The notes beneath the pieces are model-generated. The model was not told the DNA's origin. It saw only the letters and a program-made list of their open reading frames with translations, and ran no database searches. Position numbers and translations under genes: made by a program. A stretch of 64,000 nucleotides of DNA from Ascochyta rabiei (lineage: Eukaryota > Ascomycota > Dothideomycetes > Pleosporales > Didymellaceae). The stretch covers positions 620,001-684,000 of the forward strand of contig NC_082426.1 of the NCBI RefSeq assembly GCF_004011695.2, written 5' to 3'. Of this stretch, positions 24,895-35,903 are shown piece after piece (the first letter of the stretch is position 1; every line of letters starts with the position of its first letter).

Positions 24895-26387
24895 CTACAC
24901 TGCAATCCTTGCTCTCTCATTTGCCACCTTCATTAGCCTGCCCAAGGCCTCTACATCCTCATCGTAGCAGCGCGGAAATTCCACGTGACGTGCAGAGTTT
25001 GGATGAGAACCTCGACGATAGAAGTTGTGGCTGCTACGTTCTGGAAAGTCCCGCCACGGAGGCACACTGCCACAGTCGAAAACATAGTATCTGTTGCCGA
25101 CCGACCTGTTGGTAAGTTCGTAGCGATGATCGAAAGCATCGTTGGTCCAATGCTCTGAGCCACAGGCAGCGAAGTGCTGGAGGTGAGGTAACCCAGATCG
25201 AAAGCGATCGAACACATCGTGCCAACGCAAAGAGATTTCTTTGAAATAGCAGCCGTTCCAGTCAGGACGCATTGACTCAGGCAGGCTATGCAGCTTGGGA
25301 AATGCGACCTTGACCATATCCACTTCCATTTTTAGTGCTGTGATGATAGGACAGTCGTCGAGCAGTAACTGCTTGAGAGTGGGGCCGTGGGACAGTATCC
25401 AGTCAACCTGCCAGTCGTGCGCAATGGCGAAGTTGCCCAAGCTCAAGTATGGAAGGCTTGGGAAGGTCCCGATATTGCGGAAGTCCACAAACGGAAAGAG
25501 GCCCCACATACAAGTGTAGCTGTATAGCGTGAGGTGCGTCAGGTGTGATAAAGCGGGCTTGAGCCAGAGCTCTGGCAGGTCGGTGGTGAAGCCTCGATGG
25601 ATTGCTGCCAATTGAAGCTCGTGTTGCTTCTGAGCTTCTCGTGACCTGGATATGCAGCCCAGTGAGCCTGTCTCTTATAATACGAAAGGCATCCGATTTC
25701 AGAATCTGCCTGTCCGTGTGGTCTTGCAGATTCTTTATGGACAGAACATCCAACGCAGTAATTTCTTCCAGGGCCCCAAGGACTATCTTCAAGATTTCGT
25801 TGCGGAATTCCGGTGTCTCGGCAGCATCTTTGCTGTAGCCATCGTCAATATGAGTGTCCGGTTCCGCCGTACATTCAAGAGCTAACTTCAGCTACAGCTC
25901 TTGCAGGTTCCGAAAGCTGCTGAGCGAGCCGATCGCATCTGCAAAGCTTGGAAGGACCTCTGACTCTGGTAAAGCACCTGCGTTCCAGTATTCGAGATCT
26001 GGATCGAGAGAAGTATTGATGACTACGCATCGAACCTCATCGCCGTATTTACAGTGCATGAGCTCCATAAACTTCTCTGCGCTTTCGTCCGTCGGATTGA
26101 GAATTGCCTTGCTGAACAAGACCTTGGTTGCTATGTTTCCCAGCTCATTGTTGACCAGTCGAACCACGTTCAGAGTATCGGCATCATCGTCGAGGTATTC
26201 GACGCAGAGGCGTTGAAGCTCCGCTGGGAGGTGCAATATTTCGTGAATTCGAGAGCGAAGAGGGAACGCAGACAAAATAACAGACGGGAGTGCCCAAGAC
26301 TTTGTATCTGGACTAGTAGATACTAACCTGCCGCCTCGAATTCGCGACAACGATCAAATTTTGGCGAGTATCGAGAACGGGTGTCAT
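24895..26387 (-). pseudogene. F-box protein gene, probably broken
   Basis: A good N-terminus starts at ATG 26387 (MTPVLDTRQNLIVV). The F-box follows in another frame (IHEILHLPAELQRLCVEYLD, then VRLVNNELGNIATKVLF). That frame meets a TAG at 25892-25894 right after SFRNLQEL and stays open and protein-like beyond it (LKLALECTAEPDTHIDD; IVLGALEEITALDV). Near 25620-25650 the frame changes again to a segment ending AIHRGFTTDLPELWLKPALS and then VEALGRLMKVANERARIAV. The only GT..AG stretches at the breaks are 14-28 nt, too short for introns. Fungal F-box proteins are SCF ubiquitin ligase adaptors and often decay in expanded families. Sequencing errors remain possible. Confidence 0.65.
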
Positions 26388-26742
26388 GGTAGCGGTGCGT
26401 ACGCTGTTCTCTCCAGGCACCGCCACTAGTGACGTAGAACATTTTGCTTTATCTTCTAACCTCCTCCGCAATCTTGAAGAGCTTTACGAAATAATGCTCA
26501 GCTGTTGGGTCCATAATGGTATGGAAATGGTGTCCTCGCTACACTATGTGGAATTGTCGGCCATCAGTATATCGCTCTGTGATCGTGACCTGTATAATAT
26601 TAAAGATGCTTGCGTTTCTGACTTCGAAAAGGAGGTGAAGCGTTGCCTTTCCACTACTCTGCGATAGAAGTGCCATGCATCAGGAGGAGTAGCATCAAGC
26701 TCCTGCATGTCAGATTCGCATGATTAGGCACCCTCCTACGTC
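26388..26742. other. Divergent spacer F-box / GNAT
   Basis: Between two divergent genes; no feature seen. Confidence 0.4.
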
Positions 26743-27617
26743 ATGGACTTCTACTATCCCAGCCCACCGAAAGGTTGCAACCACAGCGATGCGACGTTTA
26801 AGCCAGCCTCAAGCGTTATGTTACGTACCTTGCACACCACTATCTGCGTGCAGGCCCTTCTTCTTGGGCAGTTGGGCTTCGCGAAAGGCGATCAACAAGT
26901 CCTCGGTCCCCAAGGACGACTCCGCAATGCCTCGCTCGCTGACGCAGACAACATAGCAACTATTGTCATTGCTGCCTTCGAACCGTTGCCGAGTTGGCAA
27001 TATCTGTACTATTTTCGGCATTCCTTCCCGCAAGCACATCGAGAATGCGTCCGCTTCGGTATAACGCAGATGCTCTCCCACCCCGATTCAAAGACAGAAG
27101 TAATCGAGGCACCGCATGGCAGCAAGATCCCTCTTGTCGCAGTGGCTGCATGGCGACAGAGTCACTTTGCTCATGGACCTGTTCTGCGGAACGCACCTGG
27201 TAAGATTGAATGGAGCGGATTGTTCCATGTAGAGAGATACTCACATATGGACTAGAGGGATGTTTCAAGAGCATGAATATTACCCGTGCAATTGACTGGG
27301 AGCGCAAATTCAATGCCGCAGAGCGGGAGTTCGTTCAAGATGTCTTTGGCAAGCAACAAGTATACCTTTTCGAACTTGCTACGCATCCAGACTACCAGTC
27401 AAAAGGTGCAGGAACGAGGCTTGTCGAGATAGGGGTCGAAAGGGGCAGAAGAGAAGGTGTCAATGTCACTCTGATTGCGCAGCCTACTGCGGAAGGTTTT
27501 TATCTAAAGAGGGGGTTCAAGGAGATCAGAAATATCAGTATCGAGTCCGTGGACAGGAATGAGGAGTTTGAGTTCAATGTCATGGCGTATGACCTTGATA
27601 CAAACCTTCTGGAGTAG
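26743..27617 (+). CDS. GNAT-family N-acetyltransferase
   Basis: Exons 26743-27199 and 27256-27617 with a 56-bp intron (GTAAGA..TAG) give 272 residues. The GNAT domain begins near residue 60 (LRNASLADADNIATIVIAAF). After the splice it continues with the beta4 and acetyl-CoA part (VYLFELATHPDYQSKGAGTR, QSKGAG being the P-loop) and EGFYLKRGFKEI. Such fungal proteins transfer acetyl from acetyl-CoA to small molecules or proteins; the substrate is unknown. The first 60 residues look unlike the family, so the true start may be later or in an additional 5' exon. Confidence 0.82.
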
Positions 27618-28243
27618 ATGTTACTCGGCTCAGTCTATACACTCATTTACGGTACGTGGTATGGTCTGAAACGAGGCCGCGATCTCTTTCGACCAAACCG
27701 CACATATTGGCTTCCTACCTTTGAAATAGCACACTACAAATTTGATACCAATTGTCTATCCAGAGATGTAGGAGTTCTACCGCACTCGTTGCAGGGAGTA
27801 GTTGTGCTGCCGCTACCGCCGCCGCTGCCGCTGAATCTATTAGGAAGTTGTCCTGCTGCACTTGCCGCCATCTCTTTACAGTTAGCAGTCGCGCTGCCGC
27901 AGCTGTTAAGTAAAAAAGTCGTGCTGCTGCAACAACAGGCGCTCTGGGTTTGTCTGTCCTAGGAGGCAGCGAGTTACGGAGTCATTGCTTGCAATTAGGT
28001 GTTTCGACCGTTGTAGACACTGCAGCTAGAGATCAGTCTACTAGGGATAACGAACCGATGAACCAGGTTTACAATCTAGATATGTAGATTTAGGTCTACA
28101 GAATGAGTTGCGAAGTGTAAAGCAGTGCAATACTAGACGTTAATTATTCTGAGCAATAGTGAGCTCTTGTATCACTACTTCTTGCAACTTCTGGAAGGTA
28201 AGTTTAGTTTACATTGTAGGCCTCACTTATCGGCAGGAGACTG
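27618..28243. other. Intergenic
   Basis: Contains GCC/GCT-rich triplet stretches near 27805-27905; no gene recognised. Confidence 0.4.
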
Positions 28244-28615
28244 TTGATGGATGCTTCCGCGATCTGTTCCCAGGGGACAGTATTCCTTCACCTTGTAAGA
28301 CACGTATTGACATGTCATATGCAGATGGCTGACGGCGTTATAGATAAAGATGAAGCCGTTATTCATGGGTCTTCGATCACAATAGATATTGACGGCGCAC
28401 TGTCGCACGCCAAATTGGAGACTGTCATTGCTCAACACTGCGTTGATCCTAAGCTCGCTGCCAAAATCAGTACCGTATTCCAAGGAGCTCTTAAGGCTAC
28501 AAATTGTGTTACCAATTTTTCAAGAGATGACTATGGGCTTCTTACTCCACCTACATCGGCCGAAAGCTCGCTTGAAATGAGCCAGGTGGCATTAAACAAG
28601 ACTATCGCCGGATAG
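28244..28615 (+). CDS. Hypothetical protein, possible first part of the WW gene
   Basis: A 123-residue frame starting at ATG with balanced composition (HGSSITIDIDGALSHAKLE, STVFQGALKATNCVTNFS). I recognise no family. It is followed at 170 bp by the WW-domain frame and could be an upstream exon of it. Coding status is uncertain. Confidence 0.35.
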   Translation: MMDASAICSQGTVFLHLVRHVLTCHMQMADGVIDKDEAVIHGSSITIDIDGALSHAKLETVIAQHCVDPKLAAKISTVFQGALKATNCVTNFSRDDYGLLTPPTSAESSLEMSQVALNKTIAG

Positions 28616-28782
28616 ACGGTATTTTTCCAGCCTTCCCAGACCTGGACGAGACCAACTGTACCGAGGGCACCTTCACAATCGACCAGAAGATCAGTTGTTT
28701 GCAGGCTAGCCATCTTGTCATGCCATAAGCAAGGACAGCCTACGGTCAAAAGCCCTCGCACCAGAGCCGCAGCCACAGCCAG

Positions 28783-29479
28783 ATGCTTCCTCCCAGCATC
28801 GCCCGATCTTCCGGCCCAGCTTCCTCGTGCGGGCAAGCTACCCGACAGTTCCCCATGCCTTTTAACCATGGGTATTAACAGAACTACGGAAATCAGCACG
28901 GCTACGGCGGTACACAAGGCTTTGTTGGTCAGCAAGGCTACGGCAACCAGCAAGGATTTGACGGCCAGCAAGGCTACGGTGGTCAACAAGGTGGCAGTTA
29001 TGTACATCCTCTGACAATTCAAGTCAACACACCGTCACACCCACACCAACACTCGCACCCTCCGCCGACTGCGCCGCCCCAAGCTTTCCCACTGCCGCAC
29101 GGATGGCAGGAGCTCTGGAGTACAGATTATGACTCTATGTACTACCGCTATCCAGGTACCAACCGCACCCAGTGGGAGCGCCCTCCACCTCCACCTCCAC
29201 CTCCACCTGCGCTTCCTTCACCGTCCAGCCCACACCATCCACTGCGTCATACTCTATTGGGAGTAACACGGGAGATCGAAGGCGTGGCGATTCCATCCGT
29301 GGCGGCTACAACCGTGATGGTTCCAACCATAGTGGTTCCAACTCCAAGCGGGGCGGCTCTGGTTCTAACCAGGGCAATTCTGGTTTTAACCGAGCGCCGG
29401 TGCCTATTTCTGTGCATCGCGTCCAACGACCATCTGTCGCCTCGAGAAGGCCTTTAGTTCGGCCGCGATGGTTAGGGCA
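28783..29479 (+). pseudogene. WW-domain protein, apparently broken
   Basis: The frame from ATG 28783 (MLPPSIARSSG) reaches a TAA at 28876-28878 in NHGY*QNYGNQHGYGG. The repeat context suggests that codon was CAA. It then runs through Gly/Gln/Tyr-rich repeats (GFVGQQGYGNQQGF) into a WW domain (LPHGWQELWSTDYDSMYY, TNRTQWERP) and poly-Pro. At the (CCACCT)n tract, plausible coding moves to another frame (RRRGDSIRGGYNRDGSNHSG), ending at TAG 29477-29479. WW domains bind proline-rich ligands. An intron hiding the TAA cannot be excluded, since AACAG follows it directly; the second shift has no such explanation. Confidence 0.55.
29183..29208 (+). repeat. (CCACCT)n hexanucleotide tract
   Basis: About four copies encoding poly-Pro after the WW domain, at the site of a frame change. 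Confidence 0.75.
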
Positions 29480-30146
29480 GTAGACCCTACCAGAGCTTCG
29501 ATTTCAGCTTGTTATCCAGCCGGTGCCCATTTACCTTTAGCTAGTCATCTAGCTAGTACTCGTTCTTCTCCAGCTAGTCTTCTAGTTGAACTGTCGTTGC
29601 AGCTGGTTCATCAGCTGTGCTTGCTTTTGTCTTCATAGCTATCGCCAGCTATTTTGCATTTTGTGTCGAATCTCCAGCAGCTGACCGATCAGCTGTGCTC
29701 TTGCCAATATCGAGATTGTTAGCGGGACCATCTTTTTGCGATTTCAAATCCAGCTGAGTATTCCAGCTGAGCTTACAATAACACTCACGGGCTTCTGCGC
29801 CAGGAGAGATGTGAAGGAAGAGAGGTGGGAAGCAAGGACGAACAGGTAGCAGGGAGATGAATGATGGGAAAGAGAAAATCGAAAGCAGAAAAGTTGAGAT
29901 GGCATGAAATACAAACTTCTGCATGCCACAAACCCTTCTGTCATGATCTTCCGGTGATATCCTCGACCATGCACATCTTGCACTCCAACGATATCGCAGG
30001 TGTCTTTACTCGACGACGTAGCCTTCAGCTGCACATGACAATGATGAGAATACCATATGTGTACTTTAACGATGCAATGTATTGAAATGACATGATGCTA
30101 CATGTGACCTAAGCCCCAACTCCAAACAAGATGAACAATGATGAGT
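29480..30146. other. Spacer with AGCT-rich block
   Basis: Between the WW frame and the transketolase 3' end. The first 290 bp contain 14 AGCT tetramers; see the repeat entry. No gene recognised. Confidence 0.5.
29493..29773. repeat. AGCT-dense degenerate repeat
   Basis: Fourteen AGCT sites in 281 bp, against about one expected by chance. Several lie in recurrent longer words: CAGCTAGTC/TAGCTAGTC, ATCAGCTGTGCT twice and CCAGCTGAG twice. It looks like a decayed short-unit repeat or a cluster of protein-binding sites. Confidence 0.6.
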
Positions 30147-32471
30147 CTAGTGCTCGAAACCGATACCCAAAGCTCCGTTAAGATCCCTGAAGTCACCCCT
30201 CAGGACTTCAATGCCATCACGCTGCACTTCCTTGATAAGCTCTTCGATCTTCGGCGCCATAACCTCAGGTTCGAAACCAAAGTACTTGTATGCCGCCTTG
30301 CTCGGCAGACTCTTTCCGAACCTGCGCATGGAAAAGGCTGCGTCGGCGTAACGCTCCCATCCATTCGCAGCGTATGCCTCGATGACTACTGCGGGCTTGC
30401 CAGACTTCGGTTTAAGCACCGACTGCTTGTACTCGCGGGACTGCTGCTCGAACAGACGGGGTACGGGGAAAGAAACAACTCGTGCGGTGATGTTGTACTT
30501 CGACTTCAGAATGTCGCGAGTCTGCATGGCGAAAACCATCTCAGAACCGGTACTGATGAGCGTAACGTCGAAGTTCTCTTCCTCGACGAAGACGTAAGCA
30601 CCCTTTGCGAAGCCCTGTCGTGACGACTGCTCCCACTGAGGCAGCACCTGGCGGGAGAGGGAGATGATGCTGGGAGTCTCTGTTGCCTTGATCGCAACTT
30701 CAAAAGCACCGGCGACTTCCTCAGAGTCGCAAGGTCGCATGTAAAGGACGTTAGGCATGGCACGGTACAGCGCCGCCAGAGCGATCGGCTGATGTGTAGG
30801 ACCGTCCTCTCCAGTACCGATCGAGTCGTGTGTCGCGATGTGAATCTGCTGCAGTCCTTGGAGGGCACCCATACGAACAGCCGGCGCGGCGTACAAGTAG
30901 AACATGAAGAAGGAGCTAGTGATGGGCAGGAAGGTTCCTCTGTTGAATGCGACGAGACCGTTAGAGATAGCGCACATTGCGTGCTCGCGGATGCCGTAGT
31001 GGATGTAGCGTCCGGTGTAGTTGCCATCTAGGCCACATGCAGTACGGAGCTCGGGTGACTGGAAGTCGACCTTCTTCTTGTACGCAACATTACATGAAGG
31101 GGTAAGGTCAGCGGTACCGACGAGGAAGTTGCTCATATTCTCGCCAAGGGGGTTGCCAACAAGACCTGCCGACTTCCTTGTGGCGGTAGGCTCCTTGGGG
31201 AAGTCTTCTTTCTTGGGGATGAATTTGGTCCAGTCCTCAGGCATCTTTCCTGCAACGCGCAGCTTGAACTCAGCTGCGAGCTCTGGAAACTTCTGCTCAT
31301 AGGAGCTCAGTGTGCTTGACCAGTCGTTCTCGAGCTGTTTTCCGCGTGGTGCTACGTCTTCGAAGAAGCTGTAAACCTCCTTGGGCAGGACATAGTGCTC
31401 CTCAGGGTTCATGCCAAAGCTCTTCTTGATATTCGCGATATCGTCCAAGCCAAGCGCGGCTCCATGTGTCGCTGGTGTGCCAGCTTTCTGAGAGCCAATG
31501 CCGATGACTGTGCGGATGTTGATGAAGGTAGGCTTATCGCTGCTGCGAGCGGAAAGCAGTGCGTGGACAATCGAGCTGACATTCGAGTGGCCGTCAAGGA
31601 TGTCGATGACATTGAATCCGGTTGCTCTCATCTTAGCGTTCATGTCTTCTCCTGAGTTTGCGACATCTGCTGTTCCGTCGCATGTGATGTTGTTGTTATC
31701 GTAGATGATGCAGAGGTTGTTGAGCTTCCAGTGACTGGCAAGGGAGACAGCTTCGAGACCGACACCCTCCTGGAGGCAAGCATCGCCAATCATGCACCAA
31801 GTCATGTTGTTCACAACCTCGTGACCTTCCCGGTTGTATGTTGCAGCCAGGTGCTTTGTGGCCATTGCAAGACCAACCGCGTTCGCAACTCCTTGGCCGA
31901 GCGGGCCGGTTGTGACTTCGACGCCATCGTTTTCGATTTCAGGGTGTCCTGGGCAAATTGAGTCGTACTTCTCTGAGTGGTACGACTTCAGCTGGTCGGT
32001 GGTCATTTCTTCGACGCCAACAAGATGCATGAACAGGTATTGCCACAAGCAAGCATGACCTGTGATTGATTAGTTTTTGCTCACTGCACTAGGAGCATGC
32101 CATTTGGGACGACTTACCGTTGGACAAAACGAATCGATCTCGGTTGAAGTAGCTGCCATTCTTGGGTGAAAACTTCATAACATACTTGTACAGTGCTACA
32201 CCAATGGCAGCCATTCCCATAGCGGACCTGCGATTAATCAGCACTTGACCCTCACCACAGTGATTATGAATACTGACCCGGGATGTCCGCCATTGAACTG
32301 TTGGCAAAGGTCTGCGATGTATGCGCGGAAGTAGCTGAGGACCAGATCATGTTTCCCGGAGTCCTCGAGTTGCACTGCAGCGACAGCAGGTACACCGTTG
32401 ACTTTTGTCGCGACGGGCTTTACTGGTAGATCGTGCGAAACCTCATCGTAGTACTCAAGAGTCGGAGCCAT
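30147..32471 (-). CDS. Transketolase family, dihydroxyacetone synthase-like
   Basis: Exons 32471-32278, 32227-32118 and 32059-30147 (introns 50 and 58 bp) give 738 residues. This is longer than ordinary transketolase (about 680) and nearer to methylotrophic-yeast dihydroxyacetone synthase. Thiamine diphosphate signatures are GGHPGSAMGM, CMIGDACLQEG with YDNNNITCDG, and the catalytic-Glu block IREHAMCAISNG; HDSIGTGEDGPTHQP is also present. Segments such as KSYHSEKYDSICPGHPEIEN and EVTTGPLGQG match the synthase subgroup as I know it. That enzyme moves a C2 unit from xylulose 5-phosphate to formaldehyde. The C-terminus is GFEH, with no canonical peroxisomal PTS1 signal. Subgroup assignment is an inference; transketolase family membership is firm. 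Confidence 0.93.
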
Positions 32472-33080
32472 TGTATGGATGGAAGTGGAGGTTGCTGGTA
32501 GGAGACGTTGATGCTGTTCCCCAGAGGCCCTTCTGACCTGTATTTATTCCATCGCTGCCGTACATCGTCGCAAACAGTAACGTTCGCAATGAAGCCCCAA
32601 AGGTCGCTCGACGCGACAGTGGATGCAACAAAGGATGTTCGCGCGTGCGAAAACTGAGAGTGGCGATCGACCAACACACATCGATTGGAGCTCGTCTCGA
32701 GATTACTAGCGTCGCACCACAATCCCCAACTTTTTCAATCCGGGGCCCCGCATTTTAGGAGTAAACAGTTGTCATTGCATGGATCTGGCCTGAACAGCCT
32801 CTGGGGCGCAATGCCTCCGTAGATCTACCGAAAGAACGGTACCCGGTCTGGCTAGATCTCGCTTCGAGCGTCAAGATGGGATGCAAACCCCTCAGCTTCC
32901 AGCCTTGCGAATCACCACATGTATCTTGAAGATTGTCGGAAACTCCTCTGCAATGTCTCAAATCCTCTGGGGAAGGCTCAGCGATCAGAAAGAGAAATAT
33001 CTCGCCGATCGTGGTGGCACTGTCTGTTTGAATTCATGTGCTCATTTGTTGAGAGATCCTTACCGTTCCTGCGATAGTGA
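32472..33080. other. Spacer transketolase / transcription factor
   Basis: Promoter side of the transketolase-like gene and 3' side of the regulator, both on the minus strand; no further feature recognised. Confidence 0.5.
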
Positions 33081-35196
33081 TCAAGTGCCACCAGTCCAGA
33101 TCTTCACAAGATCGTCTAGAATCGATTTTGACGGAAACTTGCTTATGTGCAGTACCTTGTCTAAAACTTCAAGAATCTCTCCTTGCTTTTCTTGGGTATC
33201 CGCACACAACGCCGCTTACTTGTTAGTATTGGATTTTGTTGTAGTGCGGGGCTCGCGACTCACCAGCGTAGACAGCCTGGAAGCTTACGAACGCGCTCGG
33301 CAGATTTTGCGATTGCTGCGCAACAGCGATCCCGCAGATCATAGTAGTGCTCTCGCGCAGCATCTTGAAGCGTGTCTGGTACACGTTCAAGCCTCCAGTC
33401 GAAGGCTGATTGAGCACCATAACGATTCGGGAGAAATGGTACATCTGTATTGCCGCTGCATTTGCAGGCGGATGAATCCAGATCGGTGTGATCGATATTG
33501 CATCTGTGTTCGATCTTGGGGTGGAGTATGAGCCAGCGATAGATATTGGTTCGAATGAGTGAGGCAGACATCGCTTCCATGCGTCCAACATCCGCATGAG
33601 CGTTGCTCCGGCTTCGATGTATTCAGTGATGTTTCGCTCTTTCGGTGTTGCAGCAAATTGGACCTGGTCCACGTTAGCTCTGCCTGATCCTTTGCGACTG
33701 ACCACGTACACATTTTGCTGTGATATAGATGATACGAGTGGTCAATTCTTCTGTCGTCAATTCAGACATGGACTTTGTTGGCTGGTGTATAGTTAGAGCC
33801 GGGCGACCTGTGCGAAAGGCCGCCCATATGTCTTGCCGTAACCACGAGAACCAGACAGCGCGTCTAAGGCTGTCGTTGGATTCGCCACTGGTGTCGGAAT
33901 TACGCTGTATCCAGAAAGCGCCCCTGAGAGAGTTAGACGCAGATCATACACAGAGCAGTCATAACCTTACCTCAGGTGGCGATCCCATGCTGAATGATCA
34001 GGGGTTTCTGCGGTGCCAAACATCTCGTATGTCGAGATCATAATAGCCGTTACGAGGATCTCGTGCGAGCCAGTGTATGTCTGGTAAAGCAAGTTCTGCG
34101 AGAGGTATTGTAGGGTCTCAAAGTAGTACTGCTCTGCAAACTTCGCAGTGTTTGGAGAAAGACTGTGCACAGACGCTGGAGTGCCTGGAGGAACGTGCAA
34201 AATAGTTTCACTGGGGTCAGCATGGCTTTGACTTAAAGTGAGATGCCGGGCACCAACGGCCAGGATGGACTTCAACAAACCAACATTACGCAAGGCAAGA
34301 TGTGGAACCATGCTCGCGAAATGACTCAACGGATCGAATAGATCCAGTATAGGCGCGACGACGTTGATGTAGTGCTCAAAGAAAACCATTTCGTCTTCTT
34401 TCAACTCAATCTTTGTATCCGTGTTCCAAGGCTGCGACAGTAGATCCTGCGATATAATCGCTGGCCCATCACTCTCGTCAGGACCAGCGTCCGGGGCGAC
34501 GGATTGCCGGGGTGATTGTCTTCGTGAAAGGCTTGAGTAGTCAAAGTTCCAGCGATTACTGGGGTTTTGATCCTGCATGGTGTCTATTGCATCTTGAGCT
34601 AAGAGATCGTACCACTCGATCCTGAAAAGAGTAAACATCATGACCCCCACGACGAATCTGATGACTTACGGGCCGAAGGATGGAGTGAGAGTATCGCCGA
34701 ATGAGAAGAGACTGTCGTCTAAGAGAAAGCTGTCGTCCGGCGGGACGTCACCTGCAACCTGCGGTGGGTCGATATTGAACGGTATCCACGACTGCGTGGC
34801 ATCCAAGCCAGCAGAGCTCAGACCTTCCGAACACGTGGGGAGGCTAAGAGGCACCACCTCGGGTGGTGAGAAAGAGGCATCATTCGCGGTGTTTGGTGCC
34901 TCGTCGACTGTACGAGCGCTCAAGGCTCGAGGCCGTTGAGGGGGTGCTGACTTCTGCGGGTATTCACAGACCCTCTCTACTCTTGTACAGTTCTTGCAAC
35001 GAGGACGCGTCTCGTCGCATTTGACCCTGCGCTTACGGCATACCAGGCTGCACAATTCTCAGCAGATGCTTGACTGAAAACCACGTGCTGAAGGCAGCCT
35101 ATGGAGTCCTCTGGACCCCTCAAGGCCGCTGTCAACATGTGAAAGAACGACTTACCAGCCTGTCGATGTCCTTAATCCACGTGATTTGGAAGGCAT
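33081..35196 (-). CDS. Zn2Cys6 fungal transcription factor
   Basis: Rebuilt from six exons: 35196-35156, 35047-34670, 34621-33971, 33923-33710, 33663-33264 and 33214-33081. The introns are 108, 48, 47, 46 and 49 bp; all phases agree, giving 605 residues. The first exon supplies MPSKSRGLRTSTG and most of the first zinc Cys codon. The cluster is Cys14, 17, 24, 31, 34, 41 (GCLVCRKRRVKCDETRPRC), spacing C-x2-C-x6-C-x6-C-x2-C-x6-C. The middle homology region follows (EHYINVVAPILDLFDPLSHF, ITAIMISTYEMFG), and the C-terminal part has WIHPPANAAAIQMYHFSRIV. It binds DNA in the nucleus. Its target is unknown; the adjacent transketolase-like gene on the same strand is a candidate by position only. Confidence 0.92.
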
Positions 35197-35903
35197 TATT
35201 AGACGTGTGTGGGGAAATGCTGGAAAGCGGCTGCTCGATGCGAGCTGCTGCTGGTCGCTCTTTATGCACCGACCAGCAGTTAGCCGCAGTTCCGTGAACA
35301 GCCCGCTGACCCCGCTAGCCCCTCCGATCGAAGCGAGATCTTGTCTGGCCGTCCTGCGAGTACGAGTGATCGTGGAGTATTCATCAATAGCGTTGACCCT
35401 GGTTTGCGAACGATTTGTAAGGTGTGGTAGAAGAGTGGAATGTGGACTGTGGGGTTGGCCGCCACTCACGGCCGACGCACGTTCCGACATACGGATCGAC
35501 CCATTGTGATTGCGTTTGAGTCGTGATGAAAGGGAGTACGACAGATAAGTACGACAGATAACTCCAGTAGCGCTGGGTATTGGTAACGCACTCCGAAAAA
35601 GGATGAAGAGAGAAGCGCGTGAAGACGTGTTCGATCAACCCTTGCCCGTCGACACGCGCAACGATCTAAGATGCTCCTTGCTTACACCTTGTCCAGTTTG
35701 CTTCACAGCTGCCATAAGCTCTTATTTCAAGAGGGCTGAGAAAATTGATATCCAAGTACGGTATTAGTTTTTGGACTTGACCTACAGCTGTTGCTTCTGA
35801 AAGCCGGCAAAGCACGCAACGAACGACCTTTGGCAAGAACCCGACTTCATTGTATTCCAACGCGACTTCTCCGTTAATTTGCTTAAACATACAAGTTGAC
35901 TGT
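35197..35903. other. Spacer transcription factor / HET gene
   Basis: Promoter of the regulator and 3' side of the HET gene; no other feature seen. Confidence 0.45.

Noticed and set aside
28531..29022. 163-residue minus-strand frame with hydrophobic stretches
   Set aside because: Antisense of the Gln/Gly repeat; the hydrophobic residues arise from the complement of Gln/Asn codons.
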